From NCBI GenBank assembly GCA_015295805.1, contig DVEF01000079.1, positions 1 through 64,000 of the forward strand: a stretch of DNA of 64,000 nt. The letters run 5' to 3'. The translations under genes and the position numbers were made by a program. Position 1 is the stretch's first letter; every line of letters begins with the position of its first letter. The notes under the pieces were generated by a model, which saw only the letters and a list, made by a program, of their open reading frames with translations, was not told where the DNA came from and did no database searches. Origin of the DNA: Geminocystis sp. M7585_C2015_104 (GTDB taxonomy: Bacteria; Cyanobacteriota; Cyanobacteriia; Cyanobacteriales; Cyanobacteriaceae). This document shows, one piece after another, positions 19,487 to 28,564 of this stretch.

Positions 19487-19831
19487 TTATGATTTTAGTT
19501 TAAAAGGTTTTTCCTGCCACTGGATGTGCCATTGTTTGTCATGGAGATATTGGATGAGGACAGTGGCAGTTTTGAGATTACGACAAAACCAATATTGTGT
19601 TTCTTTACCCTCAGCGGCAAAGGTGACTTGATACTGATAGGCATGTGCTAGAGTACGCAATAACCCCGGGTATTTTCTTAATTCCCTTTGGATTTCGGTG
19701 TGGGAATAGGTGACTAGGGGATGTTTTTGAAAGTGGGGGGGTATTTTTATTTTCCGACGTCGGCCAACGTCGGCAGGGGGGGATGGAGTGGTAGTGCGTT
19801 TTGGGGATTTGCGGGGAAAGAGGGGCCACAT
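19487..19831 (-). CDS. Hypothetical protein, 114 residues
   Basis: I do not recognise the family. The N-terminal 30 residues are basic and proline-rich (MWPLFPRKSPKRTT); the rest (HTEIQRELRKYPGLLRTLAH, then YQYQVTFAAEGKETQYWFCR) looks like a small alpha-beta fold. It lies 63 bases downstream of the IscA/SufA-type gene on the same strand, so the two may share a transcript. Confidence 0.6.
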   Translation of the reverse strand: MWPLFPRKSPKRTTTPSPPADVGRRRKIKIPPHFQKHPLVTYSHTEIQRELRKYPGLLRTLAHAYQYQVTFAAEGKETQYWFCRNLKTATVLIQYLHDKQWHIQWQEKPFKLKS

Positions 19832-19894
19832 GGACTCTTGGGAGTGTTATCGTCATTCATATGAGAGTTAATATCTAATACCCACCACCAGAGA

Positions 19895-20251
19895 CTAGGC
19901 GGCAAAAGATTTGCCACAACCACAGGTTTGGGTGGCATTGGGGTTAGTGAATTGGAAGCCTCCGCCTATGAGGGCGTCGCTATAGTCCAGTTGTAGCCCG
20001 TACAAATACAAAAGGCTCTTGCGATCACAAACTATTTTAAACCCATCATAGTCGAAGACTTCATCGTGTTCAGTGATGTTGTTGGGGGATTCAAAGTCCA
20101 TCATGTAGGACATACCCGAACATCCCCCTTGTCTTACACCTACTCTCAGACATAGTTCACTGTTTCCTTGTTTTTCTCTCAATGTTAAGAGATGTTTAAG
20201 AGCCCTTTCAGTAATGATAATGCCTCTTTTTGGTGTTACTGTTTCTGTCAT
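19895..20251 (-). CDS. Iron-sulfur cluster assembly A-type protein (IscA/SufA/HesB family)
   Basis: A-type carrier or scaffold for Fe-S clusters. From the ATG at 20251 it is 118 residues. The three conserved cysteines are visible in GGCSGMSY near residue 48 and in the C-terminal [17 protein letters not shown] and [20 protein letters not shown] are family segments. The frame could begin six codons earlier, but MTETVTPK fits relatives better. Whether it is IscA or SufA cannot be decided from this locus, because no other isc or suf gene is near. Confidence 0.92.
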   Translation of the reverse strand: MTETVTPKRGIIITERALKHLLTLREKQGNSELCLRVGVRQGGCSGMSYMMDFESPNNITEHDEVFDYDGFKIVCDRKSLLYLYGLQLDYSDALIGGGFQFTNPNATQTCGCGKSFAA

Positions 20252-20269
20252 CTTTGTTCCTAATTCCAA

Positions 20270-20577
20270 GTGAGGTTATTTCTATTTTAGATTACTCCCC
20301 CCCTTCAGGTCACTTATTTTTCCTATCACAAGTTCCCTATTTTTACTTCAGTGTTATTACTTACTACCCTCTAAAAAGCGCATCCGGGAAAACTACGTGT
20401 CTTTTTTGAATTTTTATTAAAGATAATGTTAAATATGGGCTATTAAAAAATATTTCAATGAAGATAGTATAAAGGAAAAATCGGAGTCTAAAAAGGGGAA
20501 AGAGATTGATCTTTTGGACTATTTGCCCTATAATCAAAAAGTAGGTTACAGGAAAAATTTTAAAGGGAAAAAGGAAA
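20270..20577. other. Spacer between IscA/SufA-type gene and PEP-CTERM gene
   Basis: A/T-rich 308-base divergent spacer. A -10-like TAGTATAAAG lies around 20467, about 110 bases before the PEP-CTERM gene, and AAGGGAAAAAGGAAA immediately before its ATG can serve as ribosome binding site. I see nothing else in it. Confidence 0.5.
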
Positions 20578-21285
20578 ATGAAAAGCGTAAAATTGTCTCT
20601 CTGTCTACTACCAGTGACGGCTCTCGTGGCGGCGGCAGGCGTAAGTGTTAATGCGGAGGCGGCTCAAGCAGTCAGTGTAACGGGAGGTCGTCCTAGTAGC
20701 AGTATTACCATCAATGGACTAAGCAGTCTCTCCTTTCAGGGGAGTGGGGGCTTGGGCAGAGCCAATGTGTTTCTGAATTTCCGGACAATAGATGGTATAA
20801 GTGCCACGGGGATGTTTACAAGTCTGTCACCCAGTTTAAGCAACCTGATAGGCACAAATGATAGTAGTGCGGGGTTTGCCATACGCGATCTAACCTTTAC
20901 TGCACCGGGGGTAGGCGGCAGTCCCTTTTATACCAATTCTGGTATGACTTCCTTTATAAACTTCGGCACCAGGACATGGAGAGGTTTTACTGGCAACCTT
21001 AGTTTTGACTTATCGCCGGCAACTTATACTGTTTTGGCTTCAAGGGGAAGACCTAGTGTGGTATCTTCCAACCCTGAGTTTACAGGCATTTTGAAATTTG
21101 GTAGCAGGAGCCTTCCCGCCACAGGCACTCTAACTTCCAGTCGTTCCGGGGACACTTCCAGTTATACTCTCACTCTGGAGGTGGAAGTGCCTGAGCCCGT
21201 TACAATTCTGGGTACCGGTTTAGCCCTGGGTTTAGGGGTGTTGTTCAAGCATCAACAGTCAAAAAAACAATTAGTCAGAGGCTAG
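20578..21285 (+). CDS. PEP-CTERM sorting-domain protein
   Basis: Secreted protein of 235 residues. A signal peptide (MKSVKLSLCLLPVTALVAA, cleavage probably after NAEAAQA) is followed by a Ser/Gly/Thr-rich beta-type body. The C-terminal sorting signal has VPEPVTILG, the hydrophobic stretch LALGLGVLF and a basic tail KHQQSKKQ. Such proteins are processed by exosortase and go to the cell surface or exopolysaccharide. The body has no domain I recognise. A decayed copy of its 3' end lies 700 bases downstream. Confidence 0.9.
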   Translation: MKSVKLSLCLLPVTALVAAAGVSVNAEAAQAVSVTGGRPSSSITINGLSSLSFQGSGGLGRANVFLNFRTIDGISATGMFTSLSPSLSNLIGTNDSSAGFAIRDLTFTAPGVGGSPFYTNSGMTSFINFGTRTWRGFTGNLSFDLSPATYTVLASRGRPSVVSSNPEFTGILKFGSRSLPATGTLTSSRSGDTSSYTLTLEVEVPEPVTILGTGLALGLGVLFKHQQSKKQLVRG

Positions 21286-21924
21286 GTTAGGATTCCTGAT
21301 TCTGACAGTTGTACCTTCTGCTATGGGGGGTTTAACCCGGTGGATTTTTGTTCTTTTTTTATTTTTTTTTTTAAACTAAATATTTACCGGTGAGAAAAGA
21401 GGATTCCTGGAGATTTCAAGGGGGGATATTGTCTCGCCCATTAGAAACAATCGCATTTTCGGCAGGATCCTGATTATAGTTGTTGTAACTGTTGGGGAGG
21501 ATTATAGAACTGTAAGATTGGAAGGGGAGGGACAAGAAAATGGTAAACATGGGCTGCCAGAAATTGCTACCCTTAGCGGAGGCAGTGGTGATGGGCACTG
21601 TTGGTTTTGTGGTAGCCCTGTAACCGTGGATGTTGCCTAGGCGGTTCCCATAAAAAGCCACAGGAGAGGACTTTTCCTTCTACTGGCTTGGTGGTAAAGG
21701 CGAAAAAGAGGGGGACAAAACAAGCTCCACCACAGAATTTGGCTCTCTTAGGGGTGGCAGGGGGGATTATGATTTTCTCCCCGATTTGGCCTTGGAGGAA
21801 GTATTTTGTAATATTTTTGTAGTAAAAATCCAAGAGGAGATGTTGTGGCTGAGACTCCTACATGCGGAGGGCTGGGAGAAACAGGAAGGGGGAATGTGCT
21901 GAAATCTCAAACAATTCTGGATAG
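21286..21924. other. Spacer, probably a decayed gene
   Basis: No intact gene. Two stretches around 21550-21640 and 21735-21790 appear to be imperfect copies of one another on the plus strand (shared words TTAGCGGAGGCAG and TTAGGGGTGGCAG). Minus-strand frames of 80 codons cross them without a recognisable motif. With the PEP-CTERM tail remnant that follows, this is most simply the ruin of a second PEP-CTERM gene. Confidence 0.4.
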
Positions 21925-22062
21925 CACCACTTGGAATGGGGGCGCGCTAGCACCCACAGTGTGGTGCCTGTGGTAGGGGAAACACGCGAACCTGTTACAA
22001 TGGCGGGTAAGGGTTTAGCCCTGGGTTTGGGGGTGTTGTTTAAACAACGGCAGTCCGGGTAG
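21925..22062 (+). pseudogene. Remnant of a PEP-CTERM gene 3' end
   Basis: The frame ends REPVTMAGKG, LALGLGVLF, KQRQSG, stop. This is nearly the same as the tail of the intact gene at 20578-21285 (EPVTILGTG, LALGLGVLF, KHQQS), with matching nucleotides over about 65 bases. Upstream the frame is closed by a stop at 21922, and no signal peptide or body is attached. It is therefore a fossil of a duplicated PEP-CTERM gene. Confidence 0.75.
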
Positions 22063-22069
22063 GGGGCTG

Positions 22070-23044
22070 TTAGAGGAGGGCAATGTGAACTAGGGCATCT
22101 CCCTGGTTTACAAGGGGGTTTTGCACATGTCCTATGATTATCCCCCTCACAGTGGACTTTACAGCCACAGTCCTATTGCCAAAAGCGTCGGTGATGGTGC
22201 CGATGACTTGTTTTTTCTCCACCACTGCCCCCAAATGGCTTCTAAACTGGAACATACCACTATGGGGTGCCCTTAACCATTTGGACTGTTGGATGCGGAT
22301 GGGGGGGGGTAATTCCTCGTAACAGCAGGGATGTTCATACATGCCGAGAACCCCCATTACTCGGAAGATTCCCCTTATGCCCACGTCAATGGCATAGTCG
22401 TCAAAACGGAGTGCTTCTCCGCCTTCGTAGAGGAGAATGGGAATACCCCGACTACTGGCTGCCTGTCGCAGGGAACCGTCTCTGGTATTGGCATGAATCA
22501 TTACGGGACAGTTGAAGGCCTCGGCTATTTTTAGTGTTTCGGGATCGTCCAGATTTGCCCTTATCTGGGGTAGGTTAATACGATGTATTGCCGCCGTATG
22601 TATATCGATACCGTGAGTACACTTGTAAACAATCTCCCGCATGAAGAGATGGGCTAGACGGGAGGCAAGGGAACCATTTTCAGACCCGGGAAAGCAACGG
22701 TTTAAGTCTCGTCTGTCGGGCAGGTAGCGGGACTGTTCAATAAAGCCGAAGACATTGACTATGGGCACAGCAATAAGGGTACCCTTTAGATAACGGGGAT
22801 TTACTTGGTTTACCACCTGTCGGATGATTTCTACGCCGTTGATTTCATCTCCGTGGATGGCGGCACTTATCCACAGCCTAGCACCACTTTCCAAACCGTT
22901 TATTACTGTCACTGGTAGACAAATTAGTGTTTGGGTTGGCAATCTTGCCACTGGTATTTCTAGTTGTTTTACTACTCCCGGTGGGATGATTTCTCCTGCA
23001 ATTTTTATCTGGTGTTCTTTGGTTTTTTCCTCAGTTTTGTCCAT
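22070..23044 (-). CDS. Succinylglutamate desuccinylase/aspartoacylase family protein
   Basis: Zinc-dependent deacylase of the M14-like AstE/AspA family, 324 residues. The zinc ligands are visible as HGDE (His and Glu, near residue 64) and DIHT (second His near residue 148). RDLNRCFPG near residue 118 provides the substrate arginine region, and YEGGEALRF near residue 205 carries the expected catalytic Glu. The C-terminal third is the beta-rich domain typical of these enzymes. The substrate is not determined; in many bacteria such proteins sit beside ATP-grasp ligases, but none is here. The stop lies only 8 bases from the PEP-CTERM remnant. Confidence 0.9.
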   Translation of the reverse strand: MDKTEEKTKEHQIKIAGEIIPPGVVKQLEIPVARLPTQTLICLPVTVINGLESGARLWISAAIHGDEINGVEIIRQVVNQVNPRYLKGTLIAVPIVNVFGFIEQSRYLPDRRDLNRCFPGSENGSLASRLAHLFMREIVYKCTHGIDIHTAAIHRINLPQIRANLDDPETLKIAEAFNCPVMIHANTRDGSLRQAASSRGIPILLYEGGEALRFDDYAIDVGIRGIFRVMGVLGMYEHPCCYEELPPPIRIQQSKWLRAPHSGMFQFRSHLGAVVEKKQVIGTITDAFGNRTVAVKSTVRGIIIGHVQNPLVNQGDALVHIALL

Positions 23045-23529
23045 TTTTTTGCTTCTATTAACCCCGGTGGGGCTGAAAACTTGCCCGAGAAGCTGATTTG
23101 TTATATCTATTCATGTAAATGATAATACTCAATACTACCATTTTGTGGCCAGGATTATTACTCACTGTTGGTGGTGTAATTTTTCTTTCTGGGATTAACA
23201 TGAAGGGGGGATTTTGAGGCTGTATTGGGGAGTGGGTAGGCATGACAATTTCTCTGGACAAAACCGGCTTAGCCAGTTTAACCAAGTAACCAGTTTAACC
23301 AAATAGTCCTATGGGCCTTCCAAGCCTGTAAGGGCGACTAATATTAGGGTACGGGTATAGCATTTTACTCTTAAAACCAACCAACTAACTTAAAACCGAC
23401 CAATAATGCCATTTTCCGTTATCCCTCTGTCTAACACAGACGTGGGGGATTTCGACTGCCTTTTTTCCACTTCCTTTGACAATCCTTTTTTCTTCCCCTG
23501 CTGACTGCACCCCTCTATAAGGAATGCCT
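23045..23529. other. Spacer with a short direct repeat
   Basis: No gene seen. CAGTTTAACCAA occurs twice in close succession around 23274-23302, separated by five bases. A third related stretch (AAAACCAACCAACTAAC) lies near 23376. These may be decayed repeats; no product is suggested. Confidence 0.4.
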
Positions 23530-23548
23530 GGTAATGAGAATCATTATA
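23530..23548 (+). promoter_or_regulatory. Fur-box-like operator
   Basis: GGTAATGAGAATCATTATA matches the 19-base Fur consensus GATAATGATAATCATTATC at 16 positions and keeps the inverted symmetry. A TATATT about three bases downstream could be a -10 element, so a bound repressor would block it. The transcript would lead into the micro-ORF at 23604. A weaker relative of this site is at 63176. Confidence 0.6.
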
Positions 23549-23603
23549 ACTATATTCAATAAGCTATTGAGATACAGTAGCAATAGAAGCGATTGAGCCG
23601 GAG

Positions 23604-23678
23604 ATGTATGACAAGACTATGAGAAAAAATCTCAACAGACTGGCAGACTATTGCAAAGGTAAGAATTTTGTTCGTTAA
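23604..23678 (+). CDS. Possible 24-residue peptide downstream of the Fur-like box
   Basis: An ATG with GGAG six bases ahead opens MYDKTMRKNLNRLADYCKGK and stops at 23676-23678. It is basic and helical with one cysteine and matches no family I know. It may be the surviving 5' end of an iron-regulated gene whose remainder was replaced by the rpaB fragment that begins at the same point on the other strand. Coding status is uncertain. Confidence 0.25.
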   Translation: MYDKTMRKNLNRLADYCKGKNFVR

Positions 23679-23929
23679 TTTGTTCTTCGCAAAACCGAAT
23701 GAATCCAGGCACGGGAAAAAGGTTTAACCACATAGTCATCAGCACCCGGTAAAAATTATATATTACGACCAGCTACATAACCCGGAGCAGTCAGCATGAT
23801 TATGGAAATATAACACTTCTTCCGCAACCCCCGAAACAACCCATAACTAGTCATGGGAAGACGGGTTTCTAGAATCCGACGTATGCTAGCCTCGTTTTCT
23901 ACTACTAGGATTTTCTCCTTGCGGTTTTC
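23675..23929 (-). pseudogene. Decayed fragment of rpaB (OmpR-family response regulator receiver)
   Basis: One reverse-strand frame reads KEKILVVENEASIRRILETR, then SYGLFRGLRKK and IIMLTAPGYVAG, a stop, then PGADDYVVKPFS and HSVLRRT. These are RpaB receiver segments in order (known form: KILVVDDEASIRRILETRL, YGVCQELRKE, IIMLTALGD, GADDYVVKPFSPKE, IRSVLRR). About 40 residues, including the phosphoacceptor Asp region, are deleted. The Asp pair is mutated to Glu-Asn, one stop is internal, and the DNA-binding domain is absent. It is a dead copy. The functional gene, essential in studied cyanobacteria, must be elsewhere. Confidence 0.85.
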
Positions 23930-23957
23930 CAACTTTCTCCCCCTCTTAGGGGGTTAC

Positions 23958-23983
23958 AAAAAAAGCCTCCCACTGGGGGAGAC
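23958..23983 (-). terminator. Intrinsic terminator of fusA
   Basis: On the minus strand, downstream of the fusA stop, GTCTCCCCCAGTGGGAGGC forms a stem (CTCCC with GGGAG) followed by seven T residues. It lies 28 bases after the stop codon and fits Rho-independent termination. Confidence 0.75.
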
Positions 23984-24010
23984 AAACAGAAAAGGGGGTG
24001 TTTTATTATT

Positions 24011-26104
24011 CTACTTAGCGAGGGCTAGTTCTCTTTCTTTGGCCTCCCGGATGACCTCTTCGGCTACATTTTTAGGACAGGGGGCATAATGGGAAAATTC
24101 CATAGAAAATTGTCCTCTGCCGGAAGTCATGGTGCGCAAGTCGCCGATGTAGCCAAACATCTCACTGAGGGGCGCTTCGGCTTTGATTCTCACGCCAGTG
24201 GGGGTGGACATTTGGGATTTGATCATGCCGCGACGACGGTTCAAGTCACCAATGACGTCTCCCACATGGGCTTCTGGGGTGAAGACGTCTACTTTCATAA
24301 TTGGTTCTAATAGTTGGGGTGCGGCTTTGGGGATGGATTGACGATAGGCGGCACGGGCGGCAATTTCATAGGCGATGGAACTGGAGTCCACAGGGTGATA
24401 GGCGCCGTCAGTGAGGATTACTTTGAAGTCCACACAGGGGTAGCCCGCCAATACACCCCTCTCTTTACTAGCCTCAAACCCCTTTTGTACTGCGGGCCAG
24501 AACTCCCTAGGTATGTTGCCACCTGTAACACGAGACTCGAACTGGAATCCGGACCCCGGCTCGCCTGGTTCTATGATATAGTCAATGCGGGCAAATTGTC
24601 CAGCCCCTCCGGTTTGTTTTTTGTGGGTGTAGCTGTCTTGTACTGCTCTAGTAATGGTCTCCCTGTAGGCTACTTGGGGTTTGCCCACCTCTACCTCTAC
24701 ACCATAGGTGCGTTTGAGGATGTCTACTTTGATTTCTAGGTGTAATTCGCCCATGCCTTTAATGATGGTCTCACCGCTTTCCTGGTCAGTTTCTACCCGG
24801 AAGGAGGGATCTTCTTGTACCATTCTGGTGAGGGCGGCGATCATCTTTTCGTTGGCGCCTTTTTGTTTGGGTTTGATAGCCACGGAAATAACTGGATCGG
24901 GGAATACCATGGGTTCGAGGGTGGCTGGGGATTCTGGGTCACAGAGGGTGTGGCCGGTTTGGACGTTTTTCAGACCTACCAGGGCTACTATATCCCCTGC
25001 CTGGGCTGATTCTATCTCCTGACGCTCATTGGCATGCATTTCCACAATCCGGCCAATGCGTTCAGTCTTGCCAGTAGCAGTGTTAAGGACGGTCATGCCT
25101 TTTTCGATGCGGCCGGAGTAAATCCGTATAAAGGTGAGGGCTCCATACCGGTCATCCATAACCTTGAAGGCCAAGGCTCTCAACGGCAGGTTGGGATCAA
25201 CTATGGCATAGTCTCCCGTTTCATGACCCTCCAAATCGATTATGGGTTGTGGTTTTACCTCATTGGGTGCGGGAAGATAGTCCACCACCCCGTCTAACAC
25301 CAACTGCACCCCTTTGTTTTTGAAAGAGGAGCCACAGAAGGTGGGGAAGAAGGACATGTTAATAGTGCCCTTGCGGATGCATTTTTTCAGTTCCTCTACG
25401 GTGGGTTCCTCCCCTTCTAGGTATTTTTCCAGAATCTCGTCGTCCTGTTCTACCGCAGTTTCTATCAAACGCTCCCGATATTCCTCCACCTGGTCCTTCA
25501 TATAGTCGGGCACCTCTTCGATGCGGTAGTTCATGGGATCGCCAGAATCGTCCCAAATCCAAGCCTTCCGGGTTAACAGTTCTACTACCCCCTTGAAGTC
25601 ATTTTCCACCCCGATGGGCAGCACCATTACCAGGGGTTTAGCCCCCAATATTTCCTCGATTTGCTTTACCACCCGGAAGAAGTCTGCCCCCGTTCTATCT
25701 AGTTTATTTACATATATAATACGAGCAACCCTGGAATCGTTGGCATAGCGCCAGTTGGTTTCCGACTGAGGTTCAACTCCCCCTGAGCCACAGAAAACGC
25801 CAATGCCTCCGTCCAGGACTTTGAGGGAGCGATACACTTCAATGGTAAAATCCACGTGTCCAGGGGTGTCGATGATATTCAGTTGATGCCCCTTCCAGTA
25901 ACAGGTGGTAGCAGCCGACTGAATGGTGATGCCCCTTTCCCTTTCCTGTTCCATGAAGTCGGTGGTAGCCGCCCCTTCGTGGACCTCTCCCATTTTGTGG
26001 ATTTTCCCTGTTAATTTCAGGATTCTTTCGGTAGTGGTGGTTTTTCCTGCATCTACGTGGGCAAATATGCCTATGTTCCTATACTTGCTTAGATCTTTGA
26101 CCAT
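24011..26104 (-). CDS. fusA: Elongation factor G (paralogue outside the str operon)
   Basis: Translational GTPase for ribosome translocation, full length at 697 residues. G1 is [10 protein letters not shown]3 DTPGHVD and G4 NKLD. Domain IV reads [12 protein letters not shown] and the C-terminus [20 protein letters not shown]. No rpsL, rpsG or tufA flanks it, unlike the str-operon fusA. The segment [36 protein letters not shown] departs from the usual GGVQPQSETVWRQADRYxVPRIAFVNKMDRTGANFF. Several cyanobacteria carry two or three EF-G genes, and this looks like one of the divergent ones. A hairpin terminator follows it. Confidence 0.93.
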   Translation of the reverse strand: MVKDLSKYRNIGIFAHVDAGKTTTTERILKLTGKIHKMGEVHEGAATTDFMEQERERGITIQSAATTCYWKGHQLNIIDTPGHVDFTIEVYRSLKVLDGGIGVFCGSGGVEPQSETNWRYANDSRVARIIYVNKLDRTGADFFRVVKQIEEILGAKPLVMVLPIGVENDFKGVVELLTRKAWIWDDSGDPMNYRIEEVPDYMKDQVEEYRERLIETAVEQDDEILEKYLEGEEPTVEELKKCIRKGTINMSFFPTFCGSSFKNKGVQLVLDGVVDYLPAPNEVKPQPIIDLEGHETGDYAIVDPNLPLRALAFKVMDDRYGALTFIRIYSGRIEKGMTVLNTATGKTERIGRIVEMHANERQEIESAQAGDIVALVGLKNVQTGHTLCDPESPATLEPMVFPDPVISVAIKPKQKGANEKMIAALTRMVQEDPSFRVETDQESGETIIKGMGELHLEIKVDILKRTYGVEVEVGKPQVAYRETITRAVQDSYTHKKQTGGAGQFARIDYIIEPGEPGSGFQFESRVTGGNIPREFWPAVQKGFEASKERGVLAGYPCVDFKVILTDGAYHPVDSSSIAYEIAARAAYRQSIPKAAPQLLEPIMKVDVFTPEAHVGDVIGDLNRRRGMIKSQMSTPTGVRIKAEAPLSEMFGYIGDLRTMTSGRGQFSMEFSHYAPCPKNVAEEVIREAKERELALAK

Positions 26105-26384
26105 GATAGTGTTTCTTTAGATTACAAAAAAAAAACAAGATCTACCTGTTCTATTCCGAGCATGCCTGGAGGGGCGGTTGTTTTTCTCCCCACAGGAGAG
26201 TCTTTGCCAACACTAAAATTCTGATTTCCCCTCTTGTGCCTTGTACGGATTATACGTCATCTTAACAAATTGTAAAAGTCCTTTACCTTAACTTTCCCTC
26301 TAAAATGAAATTGACAACCTGTAAAACTTAGTGGTATGAAAATATGGGAAGAATAATACGGGAGGGGTTCAACCCCGGAAGGGG

Positions 26385-28564
26385 ATGGTCTGTGCTTCTT
26401 GTGGGGAGATCCTTTCGAGGGCAATAAGTAGGCTGAGGGGGGTAAAGGAGTGCGTGGTGAATTGTGCGTGGGAGATGGCCCTTGTTACCTATGACGCCTC
26501 GGTGACGGATTTTAATGCTATTCAGCGGGTGGTAAAAGGGTGGTGGCGGAGGGAGAAACGGGAGTGGATGAGGAGACGATGGGCAAACTAATCGTGGGTG
26601 GGGCAATTAGTGTTATTTTGCTTGTTACCTCCCTGCCCATGATGACTGGAATGGGACATGCTTCTGCGGGGTTACGCTGGCTGCAACTGGTTTTGACCAC
26701 CCCGGTAATGTTTTGGTGTGGCCATTCGTTTTTTGTGGGGGCAATTTCTGGACTTAAACACAGGAGTTTAAACATGAATACCCTCATTGCCCTGGGGACA
26801 TCTGCAGCCTATCTGTATTCTATGATTGTTACAATAAATCCCCAGTGGTTTGAAAAAGGGGGAGAGGTGTATTACGAGGCGGCGGCCGTGATTATTACCT
26901 TTGTACTGTTGGGGAAGTTTCTGGAGGCAAGGGCTAAACAACAAACCGCCTCGGCCATTGAGAAGTTAATGCAGTTGTTGCCGCAAAGGGCCACAGTGAT
27001 AAGGGGTGGTGAAGAGATAGAAATTCCTGTTGAGCCTTCTCCAGGTGGATGATGTAATTATAGTCCGGCCAGGGGAGAGGATACCCGTAGACGGGGAAAT
27101 TGTCATGGGATATTCCACCATTGATGAAAGCATGTGGTAGCTGGTGAATCTTTTCCTGTCAAAAAGGGGGTTGGGGATGAGGTAATTGGCGGCACCATCA
27201 ATCAAACGGGCAGTTTCCGTAGGCGGTTGTACCAGAATAGGGAAGGATACCGTTTTGGCCCAAATCATAGAGTTAGTGAGACTAGCCACGGTTAGTAAAG
27301 CTCTTCAGGTGAGAAATTTGCCGATAGGGTTACTGGTTATGAAAGTGCCTGTGGTAATTGCCATTTCCCTCTTCAGCTTTCTGGGATGGTGGCTGTGGGG
27401 AGGAGATTTCAATATGGCTTTGATTACCTCCATCAATGTTTTAGTCATCTCCTGTCCTTGTGCCTTGGGATTGGCTACACCCACTTCCATCATGGTGGCT
27501 ACGGGATTGGCTGCCCAACATGGCATTTTATTCAAGTCTGCCGAGAGTCTAGAGACTGCCAGGATGGTGAAAACTGTCGTCTTTGACAAAACGGGCACTC
27601 AGGTGTGGGCAAGCCGGTGTGTACTAATTTTATCACCCTCAGGGGAACAGAAACAGAAAGGCAAATCTTGGAAGTGGCGGCTGCGGTGGAGTCTTTTTCT
27701 GAACATCCTCTTGCCAAGGCTATTAGAGAATATGCCCAACAACAAGGGGTAGACATTAACTCCCAAAATGAGCACGTTTCCCAGATTCAGGTTACCCCCG
27801 GTGGTGGCATTCAGGCGGTGGTAGGGGGAAAACTGGTACAGCTAGGAAATAAACAGTGGTTGCAAAGTTTGGGAGTTGACACCACGCAGGTGGAAAATAT
27901 ATGTGCCTCCCTGGACAAAACCACTGTCTGGATTGCTGTAGATGAACAAATACAAGCAGTAATGGCCTTTGCCGACGCCCTGAAACCCTCTACCTTTTTG
28001 GCAGTTGACCAGTTGCGACAAATGGGACTAGATTTAGTTATACTCTCAGGGGATAACGAGAAAACCACTGCTAGGATTGCCCAATCCCTAGGGATTAGAA
28101 GGTATTTTGCCTCCCTGTCGCCCCAGAGGAAAATGGCCAAACTACGGGAAATCCGGCAAAGTCAACCGAGAGGGGGGAAGGTGGCCATGGTGGGGGATGG
28201 GATTAACGATGCCCCCTCCCTGGCCCTAGCAGATGTAGGCATAGCCCTAGCCACCGGCACAGAAGTAGCAATGGCCGCCAGCGACATCACCCTTACCCGG
28301 GGTGACCTAACTGGCGTGGTATTTGCCATCAAACTGAGTCAGGCCACCATGGAGAATGTCCGTCAAAACCCCTTCTTCGCCTATGCTTACAACCTGATTG
28401 CTATTCCCGTGGCTGCCGGTGTCTTCTACCCCTCTTGGGGTATTCTGTTAAACCCAATGATTGCCGGCGCGGCTATGACACTATCTTCCATCTCGGTGGT
28501 GACTAATGCCCTGCGTCTACGCCGGGTGGCAGCGGACATATTCTGTTGCCCAAATGCCTACTGA
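26385..28564 (+). pseudogene. Copper-type P1B ATPase (CopA/PacS-like), inactivated by multiple frameshifts
   Basis: All landmarks of a copper-transporting P-type ATPase are present in order but in different frames: the N-terminal metal-binding motif VCASC (26388), membrane segments with HRSLNMNTLIALGTSAAYLYS, VDDVIIVRPGERIPVDGEIV (about 27040-27105), the translocation motif CPC within ISCPCALGLATPTS, the phosphorylation motif DKTGT (27583-27597) and GDGINDAPS (about 28195). The reading frame changes near 26535, 27025, 27130, 27215 and 27600, with a local double shift near 27310-27350. No in-frame start codon with the first residues of the metal-binding domain exists. The last 319 codons are intact. 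Neighbouring genes read cleanly, so sequencing error is unlikely. Confidence 0.88.
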
